A stretch of 64,000 nt of DNA. Source: Diogma glabrata. Taxonomy: Eukaryota; Arthropoda; Insecta; Diptera; Cylindrotomidae. Position numbers and translations under genes: made by a program. Where the stretch lies: positions 303,558,586 through 303,622,585 of the forward strand of contig OY856186.1 in the NCBI GenBank assembly GCA_963693315.1. Direction: 5' to 3'. Each line of letters begins with the position of its first letter. Position 1 is the stretch's first letter. Of the stretch, positions 11,561 to 22,484 are shown in pieces. The notes beneath the pieces are model-generated. The model searched no databases. It was not told the DNA's origin and saw only the letters and a list, made by a program, of their open reading frames with translations.

Positions 11561-11799
11561 GCCCAATTTAAAAAGATTCAAAGCACGATTTTTAAAAACA
11601 TATATTGCGACGCTGATGCATAGGATAACTTCACCACCGCTCTGGAAACATAGTGTTCTGGGTATATAGTGAGCTAATATCCATCAAATACTTAAATTAA
11701 AAACTAGCGAATGTTATAGATTTCGCGTAGTTTTAATTATAGGAATATTAAAGAGAGCAGTATTCCAACAAACATAAATTCTGTTGTACGAGAAAAAGT

Positions 11800-12640
11800 A
11801 GAAAAAAATTTAAACTGGAAGTGACAAACCGGAAATTGGGATGCAGAACTGTTGTAAGCCGTACTAAATGCTTATGTATCAAGTTTCATGCAATTCAATT
11901 ATTAGGTATAGGTGCTATTGAGCTTTAAAAAAAACATGTGCTCGGGACCCCGTACAGCACTTTGTTCACTATCGCTCAAAAACTAATCAGCTACTTGCCA
12001 TACATATTTGCATCTTTTTCCAAAGTGTCATCAAAATTCATTCACGAACGAATGTGGTATGCTCCCAAGAAAAATAAAAAACATGGTGGAAAAAACCACT
12101 TGTTGTATGGTGGACCTCCCAATTCTTTATTTGATGTACTATGAAAGCTGTTAAAATCTTTCCAATGTTACTTAAAAGCTTTTTCCAACGTTTCATGAAA
12201 ACCGATCGGTAATTGTAAGCTACAGCTGGGATAAATACATGAAAAAAAAAAAACTTTTTAACTGGAAGTGACAAAATGGAAGTTGGTATGCAGAAATATT
12301 GGAAACTGTTCTAAATAAGAGAACCGTTTAGAATGGAACCAAACTGTTGAGAACCGTTTCTAAATAAGAAATACATTATCAAAATAAAATTGAAAACAGT
12401 ACTACAACTTTATATACTAAGTTTCCATAAGATCATAATCTGGGATTAGAAGTTATTGAAGATTTAAACTTGGAGGTGTTTGGGAGACCCCGCCATTTTG
12501 TCCAAATTTGGTTTGAATCCAGATCTTCCATTTTAAATTAAACCTGGATCATTTGTCAAAGTTTCATCAAGATCCTATCCAGGAATGTTACGCACCCAAA
12601 CACACACACACAGACGTACTAGCATTTTTATTGGCTATTT
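11800..12640. repeat. Two diverged units of a dispersed repeat
   Basis: Units near 11800-12160 and 12254-12640 both begin around AACTGGAAGTGACAAA and continue through ATGCAGAA, AAGTTTC and GACCCCG. The second ends in a short CACACACACACA run. The 3' part (ACCTGGAT, GTTTCATCAAGATCC) resembles the arrays at 22485-23755. No coding content is recognised. Confidence 0.55.
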
Positions 12641-13029
12641 AGATAGAGAATGGTCCAAAACAAAAGAAAAAATAAAATTTGGGGTATGTAAGATTTTTTT
12701 TGTTTCTCGATAGATTGCATTACTTCACACAATTTAAAATTATGATAAAATAAAAAAATCTCAATGCTCTAGAAATACAAATAAAATTGGGAACATCTGA
12801 ACAAAGTATTAGGGCGTATCAATAGTCAAAACCCAAAGAGCTATAAAAATACTTCTTGAACGAGAGAAGAATATCGTAACAAACACTCTAATAGTGTCTA
12901 AGAAAAGTACTGGGTTTGAGAATGTGTCAAACCTAATACTAAAAAATTGGTCGTTTTCAATAAACTAAATATTGCCATACACCTTTTACATTTGTATTTT
13001 TGAGAGTGTTCACCCAGATTAAAAATCAA
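12641..13029. other. AT-rich stretch with no recognised feature
   Basis: No motif or repeat relation was recognised between the dispersed repeat and the LINE RT remnant. Confidence 0.4.
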
Positions 13030-13893
13030 ACCAATACTAAAACATGACAATAAGAAGCTACCTAACAATTATAGGCCTATATCCATGCTCCCAAATATTG
13101 ATAAAGTTTTTGAACGAATTATTCACGACCGATTATATGGGTTTCTGACAAATTTTTTCAGTAAAACTCTGTATGGTTGACCATAGACTACTTCTGTCAA
13201 ATTCGTAGCTATCTAGCCAATCGTTGGAAATCTGTTTCGGTGAACGGTGAACACAACTCTAAGCAAGAAATGACGTTTGGCGTACCTCAAGAAAGTGTTC
13301 TTGGCCCTCTACCTTTTCTTATTTTTAAAAACGACATGGATCTTCTCAATCTGAAAGTTTAACTTCGACTCTATGCAGATGATGCTGCAATTTTCTGTGG
13401 TGGATCGGATGATAGAATCAACGCTAATAAAAGGACCTCCGATCTCATACTTCTAGCGCAACATTTTTACCCCAACAAACTGTACATGAATCAAAACATG
13501 AATATGCACTTCCACTCTTCACATAAAATATTATTTAATGACGTTGATGTCATTACGTAATGAACGTAATCGAATAGATACGGGAAATAAAATATCTCGG
13601 TCTTTTTTGAACTTCAGTCTTACGTAGAAAGCACATATTAAACAGCTTCACAGCAAAAAATCCAGCAATTAAACAGCAAAAACGTCTTAAGCGTAATAAT
13701 CCTTTCTACCTGATTCTTTTGCAAATATATTCTGGATTAGTTCATAGTAATCTTTGGTTTTTAGCCTTGACCTGGGGTTCAGCGTACTCCAAATATCTGA
13801 CAATGATTCAGGTCTTGCAAATCAGAGCGCCGTAAGCGGGTTTAAGCTACCATGGTTTCATTTTACATTGGATCTATAGACTAACTATGCAAA
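13030..13893 (+). pseudogene. Jockey/CR1-type LINE reverse transcriptase remnant
   Basis: Frame-broken RT sequence reads in order: PISMLPNIDKVFERIIHDRL, then SYLANRWKSVSVNGEHNSK, FGVPQESVLGPLPFLIF (the family GVPQGSVLGPLLF with changes), and LRLYADDAAIF with the catalytic YADD. A stop separates the GVPQ part (ends 13362) from the YADD part, and more stops follow. The BEL/Pao element inserted at 13898 cut its downstream part. Confidence 0.75.
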
Positions 13894-13898
13894 GTCAG
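13894..13898. repeat. Target-site duplication of the BEL/Pao element, left
   Basis: GTCAG here is repeated at 20895-20899, directly outside the two LTRs. A 5-bp duplication fits BEL/Pao integration. Confidence 0.85.
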
Positions 13899-14249
13899 TG
13901 TTGAGGTTCACCCTATATAAATATTTAATATTTTTCTTTTAAATTTAAAATAATCGTTGGTTATCCTTTTTTTAGTTTACTTTTATTATATGTCATAAAC
14001 ATTTTAAAATCTTTATTAACGTAAAATCCATTTTTTCTCAAAATAAATTTAACATCTGGCATGCAGATTTTCATTTTTTATAATTTCGGAAATTCCCAAA
14101 TATTAATAATAAAACTTTCAATAATTTCTTCCCTTTCCTTATTTTGTTTAACTTTATATTCATATTTGTTTCAACTCCCTTTATAATTGATAACCAATGA
14201 TAGCCAATGAAATTAGTTTTACTCTTAGTTTTTTAATTTGGACCACCTT

Positions 14250-14285
<36 letters not shown>

Positions 14286-14404
14286 AAGTGTTTTATATAA
14301 CAGTACGAACAATAATTATTCCTTTTGATTAAGTTGAAAGGAATAAGAGCTTAAAACAATTAACAAATATAGTTGTTTTATATAATTAAGCTCCAACATC
14401 AACA
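13899..14404 (+). repeat. 5' LTR, internally deleted
   Basis: 506 bp against 628 bp for the 3' LTR. The missing block lies after CCACCTTCAA, where this copy has an A run at about 14250-14283 in place of roughly 150 bp of the 3' LTR. Apart from this and a few substitutions the LTRs match. Confidence 0.9.
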
Positions 14405-14405
14405 T

Positions 14406-14424
14406 TGGTCCTTCGAGCCGGATT
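14406..14424 (+). other. Primer binding site matching tRNA-Tyr
   Basis: TGGTCCTTCGAGCCGGATT begins two bases after the 5' LTR. It is complementary to the 3' end of animal tRNA-Tyr including CCA (ATCCGGCTCGAAGGA-CCA). The tRNA sequence is from memory, so the assignment is good but not proven. Confidence 0.75.
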
Positions 14425-14888
14425 CAACAATACGGATTTGAGACTATCGTATTAACTTGCAACGTAACGCAACGTTAATCATAATATAAAAAATAATAAT
14501 TCAATATAAAAAAAAAATAATATAAAACAAAGTGTGTGATAAAATGTACAATTTGCAGTGAAACAAAAAACAATCTAAAATTATAATTACACATGTATAC
14601 GTATATATTAAAAGCCTGCAACGCAACGCAGCAAAGTGTTTTAAAAATATTATTGTGAATAAAAGAAAAATCTGCAACGAAACGCAGTTTTTCAAAGAAG
14701 TGACAAACAATTACATTCAACATTACATTACGTTTAATTGGAGGAACCAACCACATATAGTTGACGAAAAAACTACATATTTTACAAGAAAACATCAAAG
14801 GTGGTAAGTCTCTCTATTTTATTTGTTAAAAAATTGCCGTTTTTTATACCTTTATTTTAATTTCTACTCGTGTTAAAATCGTGTTAAA

Positions 14889-17800
14889 ATGTCTGACATT
14901 TCGTTAATCGAACGTTCTAGTGAAGATGTCAAAAGTATTTCCCATTTCGTTAAACAACGTGGTGTTTTAAAAGGCAAACTCACGCGGTTTAAAAAGTTTG
15001 TTGATGACATATCAAAATGTGACGACATTCTTCAATTAAAAAAAAGAACAGATTCAATTTATAAAGACTTCGAGAAATATGAACGTGTTCAAGACGAATT
15101 AGATTTGTTATGTAGGGAAAATGAATTGGACGGACAGATAACAGAACGTACTATATTTTCAGACGCCTTCTATGAGTACACATCGAAGGCTGAAACTTTC
15201 TTAAATAACCATAAACCCGATAGTACAAATACAATATCGATTCCAGTCGGCGTTGAAGACGAAAATTTAACGCCACCTTTAATCTCAAATACAGTAGATC
15301 CAACTTCAAGTTCTAATATTCATTCTTCAAACGAACTTTCAATTTCGCATGTAAAAATGCCAACTATGCAGTTACCCAAATTTAATAACACTTGTGAAAA
15401 CTGGCCAAGTTTCGCCGATTCATTCAAAGCATCAATTCATAATAATTCAAGATTACGAGACTCTGAAAAACTGATGTATTTAAAATCTTGCTTAACCGGA
15501 AAGGCACTTTTTAAAATAGAATCTATTGAAACAACAGATCGTCATTATAATTTAGCTTGGTCTATTTTGGAAAAAAGTTTTGACAATCCCGTTGCCGCTG
15601 CTAACAAACGAATAAAAGCAATCTTTGAAATACCTCATTGTACAAAAGCAACGGAAAAATCGATTGGTGAAATTATTGATGTTGCGACTAAACATTATTG
15701 TGCCTTGGAAGCCTTAAATAAACCTTTTCTAGAAGCATTTCCAGTTTACGCTATAACATCAAAATTAGATGAAGAAACCCGTCGTAAATGGAAAGAACTT
15801 AATCAAAAAATTGAATTTCCATCCATGCATGAGTTGTTACAGTTTTTACATGAAAGACAACGCGTTTTAGAAGAAGATAGTGAAAAAAAACCAAATCATG
15901 CAGGTCCCTCTCTTGCTAAACGCAAAATTCCAAATTTTAAAAATTCTCATACTACCTTAACTTCAACTGAAAACTCTACAAAGCTCCCAATAGCATGTAA
16001 TCTATGTAAAGGTCCTCATTATACATCAGCTTGTGATACATTCGAAAATAAAACCTCAAGTGAGCGTTTTGATTTAATAAAAAACGCCAGGCTTTGTATT
16101 AATTGTTTTCGTTCAAATCATACGGTTTCTACATGTCAATCTCTATCGAGATGTAAAACCTGCCATAAAAGGCATCATACACTTCTTCATCACGAAGCTG
16201 AAAATACCGTTGTGTCAAATTTCGCTAAATTATATGCTAACGTACCATCACAAGTTCTACTTTCCACAGCAATTATAAATATACTTGACAAAGACAACAA
16301 CTCTCACGAATGTCGAATACTGTTAGATTCTGGTTCTCAATCAAATTTTATAACTGAGCGCTTTGCTTCTATTCTAAAACTTCCTCAAACACAAATTAAT
16401 ATACCTGTAATCGGCATTCATCAAATTCAAACCAATATCTCTAAATCTATAGTGGCTAAAATTATTTCAAGAAGCACACGATATACTAAAGAGCTTAATT
16501 TTCTCATTATTCCAAAAATTACTGGTCGATTGCCATCTATTCAGCTGTGCAAAAATCAGTTAACCATTCCAACCAATATAACCCTTGCTGATCCAGAATT
16601 TGATAAACCACGCGATATCGATGCTCTACTGGGCGCTGAGATATTTTATAATTTACTTTCCATCGGTCAAATTGCAATAGCTAAACCTTCCGCGGTTTTG
16701 CAAAAAACTCAACTTGGTTGGATAATATCTGGTAGGATTCTAAACGAAGATCCTCAAGAACCAGTTATGTGTAACATTTCATTAGACATTTTAAATACAA
16801 ATATTACTAGGTTTTGGGAGATTGAAGAAGGCCCTAACAAAAAACTTTTATCGGTTGAAGATCAAGAGTGTGAATCTCATTTTGCACAACATACTAAACG
16901 TGATGAAATAACTGGTAAATTCATAGTAAAACTGCCTTTTAGTACTAACAAACCAAACCTTGGAAATTCATATAATTCGGCATTGAGACGATTTTTATCT
17001 TTAGAGCGTTCCTTTGTTGATAAGCCCAAACAGTGGAAGCAATACGTTGATTTTATGCGAGAATACGAAAAGTTAAACCACATGTCACTTTGCGAAAATC
17101 ATAACACAAACGAAGGTTACTATTTGCCTCATCACGCCGTATTCAAAGCTTCCAGTTTAACAACAAAAATACGTGTGGTTTTTGACGCATCTGCCAAGAC
17201 AACCACTGGCATTTCACTAAATGACGTTTTGTTAGTTGGGCCCAAGGTTCAGGATGACTTATTTTTTCTAACCTTACGATTTCGAGTACACGTCTATGTT
17301 TTAACAGCTGACGCTGAAAAAATGTATAGACAAATTATAGTTCATCCAGAACATAGAATATACCAAAAAATATTATGGAGATACTCTAGCGAAACGCCAG
17401 TTCAAGTTTTTCAATTAAATACCGTTACATATGGCCAAGCCCCTTCTTCTTATTTATCTGCGAAAATTCTACATAAACTAGCCGACGATGAAAGGGTTAA
17501 TTATCCAGTTGCTGCTCGTATCCCCTACGAAGATTTTTACGTAGACGATTTACTAACAGGTGCTGAAACTTTTGATGAAGCCTTGTTGATTAGAAATGAA
17601 TTAATTGCTGTGACGAAGACTGCTGGTATAAATTTACGTCAATGGTCTTCTAACGAGCCAAAACTTACTAACGATCTTGTTGATAAATCTGATGACAAAT
17701 ATATTAAATTAGATCTTGATGAAAATATAAAAACATTAGGCATTCAATGGAATCCTAAAAAAGATTTAATTTGTTATACAGTTAATTTAGACTGTAATAC

Positions 17801-20087
17801 TACTAAGATCACTAAACGAATAATCCTTTCAGAAATTGCCCGCTTATTTGACCCTTTGGGTCTAGTTGGCCCCACTATCGTTAAAGCAAAAATACTAATG
17901 CAAACTTTATGGCAGCTTAAACTTGAATGGGACGAATCCATTCCCGCTGACCTTTATACTTTGTGGATGCAATATCGATCTGAATTACCATTGTTAGAGA
18001 AAATGTCAATACCACGGAGAACAATATTGAGCGAACGAACAACCTTACAACTTCATGGATTTTCTGATGCAAGTGAACGCGCATATGGTGCATGTCTATA
18101 TATTCGTTCCGAAGACAACTATGGTCATTGTACATCTGTTATTTTAAACTCCAAATCTCGTGTAGCACCATTAAAATCTCGTTCTATACCGCGACTAGAA
18201 CTTTGTGCTGCTCATCTTCTTTCAAATCTCGTTGAAGTCACATTACAAGCATTAAAAAATATAAAATTTGATGACATATATCTTTGGAGCGACTCTACTA
18301 TTGTTTTACATTGGATAAAAACACCATCCAATTCACTTAAGACATTTGTTAGAAATCGTATTTCTGAAATACAAAACGTTAAATATAACGCTACGTGGGG
18401 ACATGTTTCAACAAAACATAATCCAGCTGATATGATTTCTCGTGGACTTCTTCCTTCTGAACTTTATTTAAACCAATTTTGGATAAACGGTCCCAATTGG
18501 CTTATTGAACGTCAAACACAGTGGCCAAAATGCGATATGACTCCAATCGACCTACCAGAACTACGTGAAACCTTTGTGCTCTCGTGCATACCAAAACCAG
18601 ATCTTCCTATTGACTTTAAACGTTATTCTTTATTTAAAACTTTAAAGCGAATAATAGCATACGTAATTAGATTTATCAATATCAAATGTCGAAAACAAAA
18701 AATAATCGGACCTCTCTGTGTTAATGAATTGCAAGCTTCTTCAACAACCATTATGAAAATTATACAATATGATGAATTTCAACGAGAAATTCATTTACTT
18801 AAATCAAATAAATGCTATACCGGGAAGCTGGCTCCACTCTCTCCATTTATCGACACAGACGGTGTACTACGTGTAGGCGGTCGGTTAAGACTATCAGAAC
18901 TGACTTATAACCAAAAGCATCCTATTTTACTTCCATCTAATCATTACGTAACAAATCTAATTATTCGTGAAACTCATATAAAAAATAAACACAGTGGCGC
19001 TCAAGCTACCCTTTGTGCAATACGTTCATCATTTTGGATCATTAATGGTCGTAATGCTGTAAAATCTATTATACATAAATGTATTCTTTGTTTTCGTGCT
19101 AAACCACCAATCACACAATACAAAATGGGAAATTTACCAAAGAACCGCTTAGTGTTTAAACGACCAATTTTACAAACGGGCATATACTTCTGTGGTCCAT
19201 TTTACATAAAAGAAAAACGATTTCGCAACCGCAATAAAGTTAAAATATACGCTGCAATTTTTGTGTGTTTTGCCACTAAGGCAATACATATTGAATTGGT
19301 TCAAGACCTGACAGCAGAGGCATTTCTAGCAGCACTACGTAGATTCTTTGCACGAAGAGGCAAATCTTCAGATATTTATTCTGATAATGCCACTAATTTT
19401 GTTGGTGCTAAACGAGAGCTAGACGAAATCAGTAAATTTTTAAAAACGAATGATCAAACTTCTACAATTTCAAACATGTTAGCAAATGAAAATATTACAT
19501 GGCATTTTATTCCACCACGTTCACCCAACTTTGGTGGTCTCTGGGAAGCTGCAGTGAAGTCATTTAAGCACCATGTAACTCGCGTAATCGGGAACACACT
19601 TTTGACATTTGAAACATTAATGACCTATGTTAATGAAATTGAAGCCATTTTAAATTCCCGTCCATTAACTCCCATGTCATCAGATCCTAATGACTTGAGT
19701 GTTTTAACACCAGGTCACTTTTTAATCGGCGATTCGTTAACAAATTTGCCTGAGAGCAACTTTTCAGATGTTCCATCACCAAGATTATCATCTTGGCAAC
19801 ACGTTCAACAATTAAAGCAACATTTTTGGTCACGCTGGAGCAAGGAATACCTTCATGAACTTACTGTTCGAAAAAAATGGCACACTGGAGCTACAGATAA
19901 CATAAAAACTGAAACAATTGTTTTATTAAAGGAAGATAATTTACCTCCTATGCGGTGGAAACTAGGAAAAATTATTGAAATTCATCCTGGGAATGATGGT
20001 ATCGTTCGAGTCGTGACAGTTAAAACTCCAAATGGACAATACAAACGTAGCATAAAGCAGCTAGCACCGTTACCTATAGAAACATAG
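14889..20087 (+). CDS. BEL/Pao Gag-Pol polyprotein
   Basis: One uninterrupted 1732-aa ORF. Order: N-terminal helical region; DUF1759-type Gag domain from about 156; CCHC-like knuckles near 370-383 and 403-416 and a third Cys/His cluster near 422; A17-type aspartic protease with DSGS at 480; reverse transcriptase with the first Asp at 808 (LTADAEKM) and YVDD at 884-887; RNase H with FSDAS (Asp 1060); integrase zinc-binding region, then a core with Asp 1499 (YSDNATNF) and Glu 1553 (GLWEAAVK); DUF5641-like C-terminal tail. It copies the element RNA and inserts the DNA. Oddity: the first catalytic Asp of the integrase, usually DYxGPF or DFxGPF, is Tyr 1433 (IYFCGPF), a TAC codon. That should abolish strand transfer in this copy. 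The start is the first ATG of the open frame. Confidence 0.93.
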   Translation: MSDISLIERSSEDVKSISHFVKQRGVLKGKLTRFKKFVDDISKCDDILQLKKRTDSIYKDFEKYERVQDELDLLCRENELDGQITERTIFSDAFYEYTSKAETFLNNHKPDSTNTISIPVGVEDENLTPPLISNTVDPTSSSNIHSSNELSISHVKMPTMQLPKFNNTCENWPSFADSFKASIHNNSRLRDSEKLMYLKSCLTGKALFKIESIETTDRHYNLAWSILEKSFDNPVAAANKRIKAIFEIPHCTKATEKSIGEIIDVATKHYCALEALNKPFLEAFPVYAITSKLDEETRRKWKELNQKIEFPSMHELLQFLHERQRVLEEDSEKKPNHAGPSLAKRKIPNFKNSHTTLTSTENSTKLPIACNLCKGPHYTSACDTFENKTSSERFDLIKNARLCINCFRSNHTVSTCQSLSRCKTCHKRHHTLLHHEAENTVVSNFAKLYANVPSQVLLSTAIINILDKDNNSHECRILLDSGSQSNFITERFASILKLPQTQINIPVIGIHQIQTNISKSIVAKIISRSTRYTKELNFLIIPKITGRLPSIQLCKNQLTIPTNITLADPEFDKPRDIDALLGAEIFYNLLSIGQIAIAKPSAVLQKTQLGWIISGRILNEDPQEPVMCNISLDILNTNITRFWEIEEGPNKKLLSVEDQECESHFAQHTKRDEITGKFIVKLPFSTNKPNLGNSYNSALRRFLSLERSFVDKPKQWKQYVDFMREYEKLNHMSLCENHNTNEGYYLPHHAVFKASSLTTKIRVVFDASAKTTTGISLNDVLLVGPKVQDDLFFLTLRFRVHVYVLTADAEKMYRQIIVHPEHRIYQKILWRYSSETPVQVFQLNTVTYGQAPSSYLSAKILHKLADDERVNYPVAARIPYEDFYVDDLLTGAETFDEALLIRNELIAVTKTAGINLRQWSSNEPKLTNDLVDKSDDKYIKLDLDENIKTLGIQWNPKKDLICYTVNLDCNTTKITKRIILSEIARLFDPLGLVGPTIVKAKILMQTLWQLKLEWDESIPADLYTLWMQYRSELPLLEKMSIPRRTILSERTTLQLHGFSDASERAYGACLYIRSEDNYGHCTSVILNSKSRVAPLKSRSIPRLELCAAHLLSNLVEVTLQALKNIKFDDIYLWSDSTIVLHWIKTPSNSLKTFVRNRISEIQNVKYNATWGHVSTKHNPADMISRGLLPSELYLNQFWINGPNWLIERQTQWPKCDMTPIDLPELRETFVLSCIPKPDLPIDFKRYSLFKTLKRIIAYVIRFINIKCRKQKIIGPLCVNELQASSTTIMKIIQYDEFQREIHLLKSNKCYTGKLAPLSPFIDTDGVLRVGGRLRLSELTYNQKHPILLPSNHYVTNLIIRETHIKNKHSGAQATLCAIRSSFWIINGRNAVKSIIHKCILCFRAKPPITQYKMGNLPKNRLVFKRPILQTGIYFCGPFYIKEKRFRNRNKVKIYAAIFVCFATKAIHIELVQDLTAEAFLAALRRFFARRGKSSDIYSDNATNFVGAKRELDEISKFLKTNDQTSTISNMLANENITWHFIPPRSPNFGGLWEAAVKSFKHHVTRVIGNTLLTFETLMTYVNEIEAILNSRPLTPMSSDPNDLSVLTPGHFLIGDSLTNLPESNFSDVPSPRLSSWQHVQQLKQHFWSRWSKEYLHELTVRKKWHTGATDNIKTETIVLLKEDNLPPMRWKLGKIIEIHPGNDGIVRVVTVKTPNGQYKRSIKQLAPLPIET

Positions 20088-20253
20088 CTTATAAATCAAT
20101 ATCTAGTATTAAGATTTTTTATAAAAAAAAAAAATTCAATTAAACCAATTATCATAATAATTACTTAATAACATTTCATACATAATAATTATTTAATGAA
20201 TTAAAATGTAAATAATCCTATAATTTTTATTACTATTTTGAACAGAATCGTTC

Positions 20254-20266
20254 AAGGGGCCCGGCA
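20254..20266 (+). other. Polypurine tract region
   Basis: AAGGGGCCCGGCA abuts the 3' LTR. The purine run AAGGGG is the likely plus-strand primer, with a few other bases between it and the LTR start. Confidence 0.5.
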
Positions 20267-20894
20267 TGTTGAGGTTCACCCTATATAAATATTTAATATT
20301 TTTCTTTTAAATTTAAAATAATCGTTGGTTATCCTTTTTTTAGTTTACTTTTATTATATGTCATAAACATTTTAAAATCTTTATTAACGTAAAATCCACT
20401 TTTTCTCAAAATAAATTTAACATCTGGCATGCAGATTTTCATTTTTTATAATTTCGGAAATTCCCAAATATTAATAATAAAACTTTCAATAATTTCTTCC
20501 CTTTCCTTATTTTGTTTAACTTTATATTCATATTTGTTTCAACTCCCTTTATAATTGATAACCAATGATAGCCAATGAAATTAGTTTTACTCTTAGTTTT
20601 TTAATTTGGACCACCTTCAATAAAGAAATAAAAAAATCAACATTTACACTCTTAGAATTAAAATTATTTTTTTTTAGCAGTCTCATCTAAGATACCTATC
20701 AATATATATATACATGTTAAACATAAATAAAAATAAATAAAATCATATAATTTAATTTAAAATAAAAAAAAAATAAAGTGTTTTATATAACAGTACGAAC
20801 AATAATTATTCCTTTTGATTAAGTTGAAAGGAATAAGAGCTTAAAACAATTAACAAATATAGTTGTTTTATATAATTAAGCTCCAACAACAACA
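20267..20894 (+). repeat. 3' LTR of the BEL/Pao element
   Basis: 628 bp, TGTTGAGG to CAACA. It holds the segment missing in the 5' LTR (about 20620-20770). The TSD GTCAG follows at 20895-20899. Confidence 0.9.
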
Positions 20895-20899
20895 GTCAG

Positions 20900-21757
20900 T
20901 TTTATCGGTGAAAGATCTGTATCTGTTTTCATATCAAGTAGCCCAAGACCAAATTTTCCGATGCTCATTCCTACAGCTCCAATACAGTAACAACACTCCT
21001 TACTTTCACCAAATACAAAATAATTTTGAATTTTTTTAGTCTCCCTAAAAAAACCCCATTTTTAGGGTTCTGTACTTTGAAAAAGTAAAAACGGTACCCT
21101 ATTGGTGAGACTTCGGTGTCCGTCCGAATTTCTACATAATCGATTTTCACAAAAACTATAAGTGCTATCAACCTGAAATTTTTTCATAAAAAAAAATTAT
21201 GAATATTTGTTTTTTTAAATATTTTATGGACATTGATAAGAAGATAGTAAAACAAAAGTTTTTTTTCAGCAAACGGCTGTAAAGTTTAACTTTACTGCCG
21301 CTAGGGAGTTAGCTAAAGTCTTACTTTTTAGCCTGACAGCAAAAGTAACGCCATTTTTATTTTATATTACGGAGGCTGTAAAGTAGCATTTATTATTTGT
21401 TAGTTTGTTATTTTTTCAAACATATTGTATAACCATGACAACAAAAAATAGGTTGATTCTCATTGGATTATGATATTGTGAATTATTGTATTTTACAATG
21501 ACAACAAAACATAATAAACAGCTTCATTGGATAATTAAATTTGGAATTATTGTATAGCTATGACAACAAAATAACAACTATTTCAATTGGATTATGAAAT
21601 TTTGAAAAGGCTGCTTTGGTAACAAAATTTTATTCATACAAATTTAAATGTTTTTTTCTCTTTTTTGAAAGTAATTATGACGATAAAAATTCATATTTAT
21701 AAAAAGTTAGATGTATTAATTTCGTATTTATAAAAAATTTAAACGTTTGCCGAAAAA
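20900..21757. other. Noncoding stretch with a repeat tail at 21060-21200
   Basis: Positions 21060-21200 contain AGGGTTCTGTACTTTG, CGGTACCCTATTGGTGAGAC and GTCCGTCC. Reversed, this resembles the end of the 4.6-kb insertion at 35455-35594 (CTCACCAATAG, ACGGAACCC). Similar 'agggttccgta' tails are, as I recall, widespread in arthropod repeats. At 21370-21620 there are three loosely repeated segments with ACCATGACAACAAAA-like words. Confidence 0.5.
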
Positions 21758-21890
21758 ATAGTGTATTTAATTCGGAGCTAAAGTGACTTTTTGTGTTTCG
21801 TCTATAATTGTCGGCCTCCCTGCGGTCGGCCGTAACACTATAGACTCAACACAAAAAGTATCACTTTAGCTCTTAATTAAATAATGTACA
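21758..21890. repeat. Long hairpin with CpG-rich loop (CTCCCTGCGGTCG)
   Basis: Stems 21769-21814 and 21830-21878 pair with a few mismatches (GGAGCTAAAGTGAC against GTATCACTTTAGCTC; GTCTATAATTG against ACTATAGAC). The loop contains CTCCCTGCGGTCGG. The same loop core with an A for G is in the hairpin at 45867-45973, whose stems are unrelated. Confidence 0.85.
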
Positions 21891-22484
21891 ATTTTTTAAG
21901 GAATCGAGTTTGGGAAAAATCAAAATAAAATTAGAATATTTCAAAAAGGCATTTGAATGAATTATCAACTGCTTAGTTTTTATGTTATTTCCAAAAACGT
22001 GCGTATATTTTTTTGTTAACTTCGAACATTACAAAAGCAACTAGTGGGATTGGGGTGTGACCATAGGGGCCACGTCAATAACTTCCCGTAAGATTAAAAA
22101 CTAACTAGTTCCTGGATAAGGTATACTTAAATACCAGACATAAAAAAATTATACAGTATAATTTAACTGCATTTTCCAAAATTATATTTTATAGAACATA
22201 TAAATACAAATAAAAAACGAAACATGACAAACAAACAAATATTAAAACAAATTTGAATAAAAGTCAACATAAAGTGAATATTACCTCAATTAGGGTTTTT
22301 AATGCCTTAAATACGCAAAATTAAGATTTATTTATTATACGACTTGTTGTGATATATTTAAAAGAATAGGATAAAGCTATTTTATCGAAAGTGACATGTT
22401 GCAAAACTACTATAAACATTACAAAAACCTTATGTTCTAAGTTTCAACAAAATTAAATATCAGGACTGAGTGTTATTGAAGTTA
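21891..22484. other. AT-rich stretch with no recognised gene
   Basis: No motif or splice structure recognised. GGGGTGTGACCATAGGGGCCACGT near 22050 is a local GC island without a clear role. Confidence 0.4.

Larger units (their letters stand above)
13899..20894 (+). mobile_element. BEL/Pao LTR retrotransposon, almost complete
   Basis: The element has two LTRs starting TGTTGAGG and ending CAACA, a primer binding site, one long ORF, a polypurine tract and a 5-bp TSD. It sits inside a LINE remnant. Outside one deletion, the LTRs differ at very few positions, so insertion is recent. No env-like ORF follows the polyprotein. Mobility is doubtful because one integrase catalytic residue appears changed and the 5' LTR has lost about 120 bp. 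Confidence 0.93.

Noticed and set aside
14475..14798. Minus-strand 107-codon frame upstream of the BEL ORF
   Set aside because: Hydrophobic low-complexity reading of an AT-rich leader between the PBS and the ORF; no motif.
13899..20894. Endogenous retrovirus with envelope
   Set aside because: No ORF follows the polyprotein before the 3' LTR, so it is a plain BEL/Pao retrotransposon.
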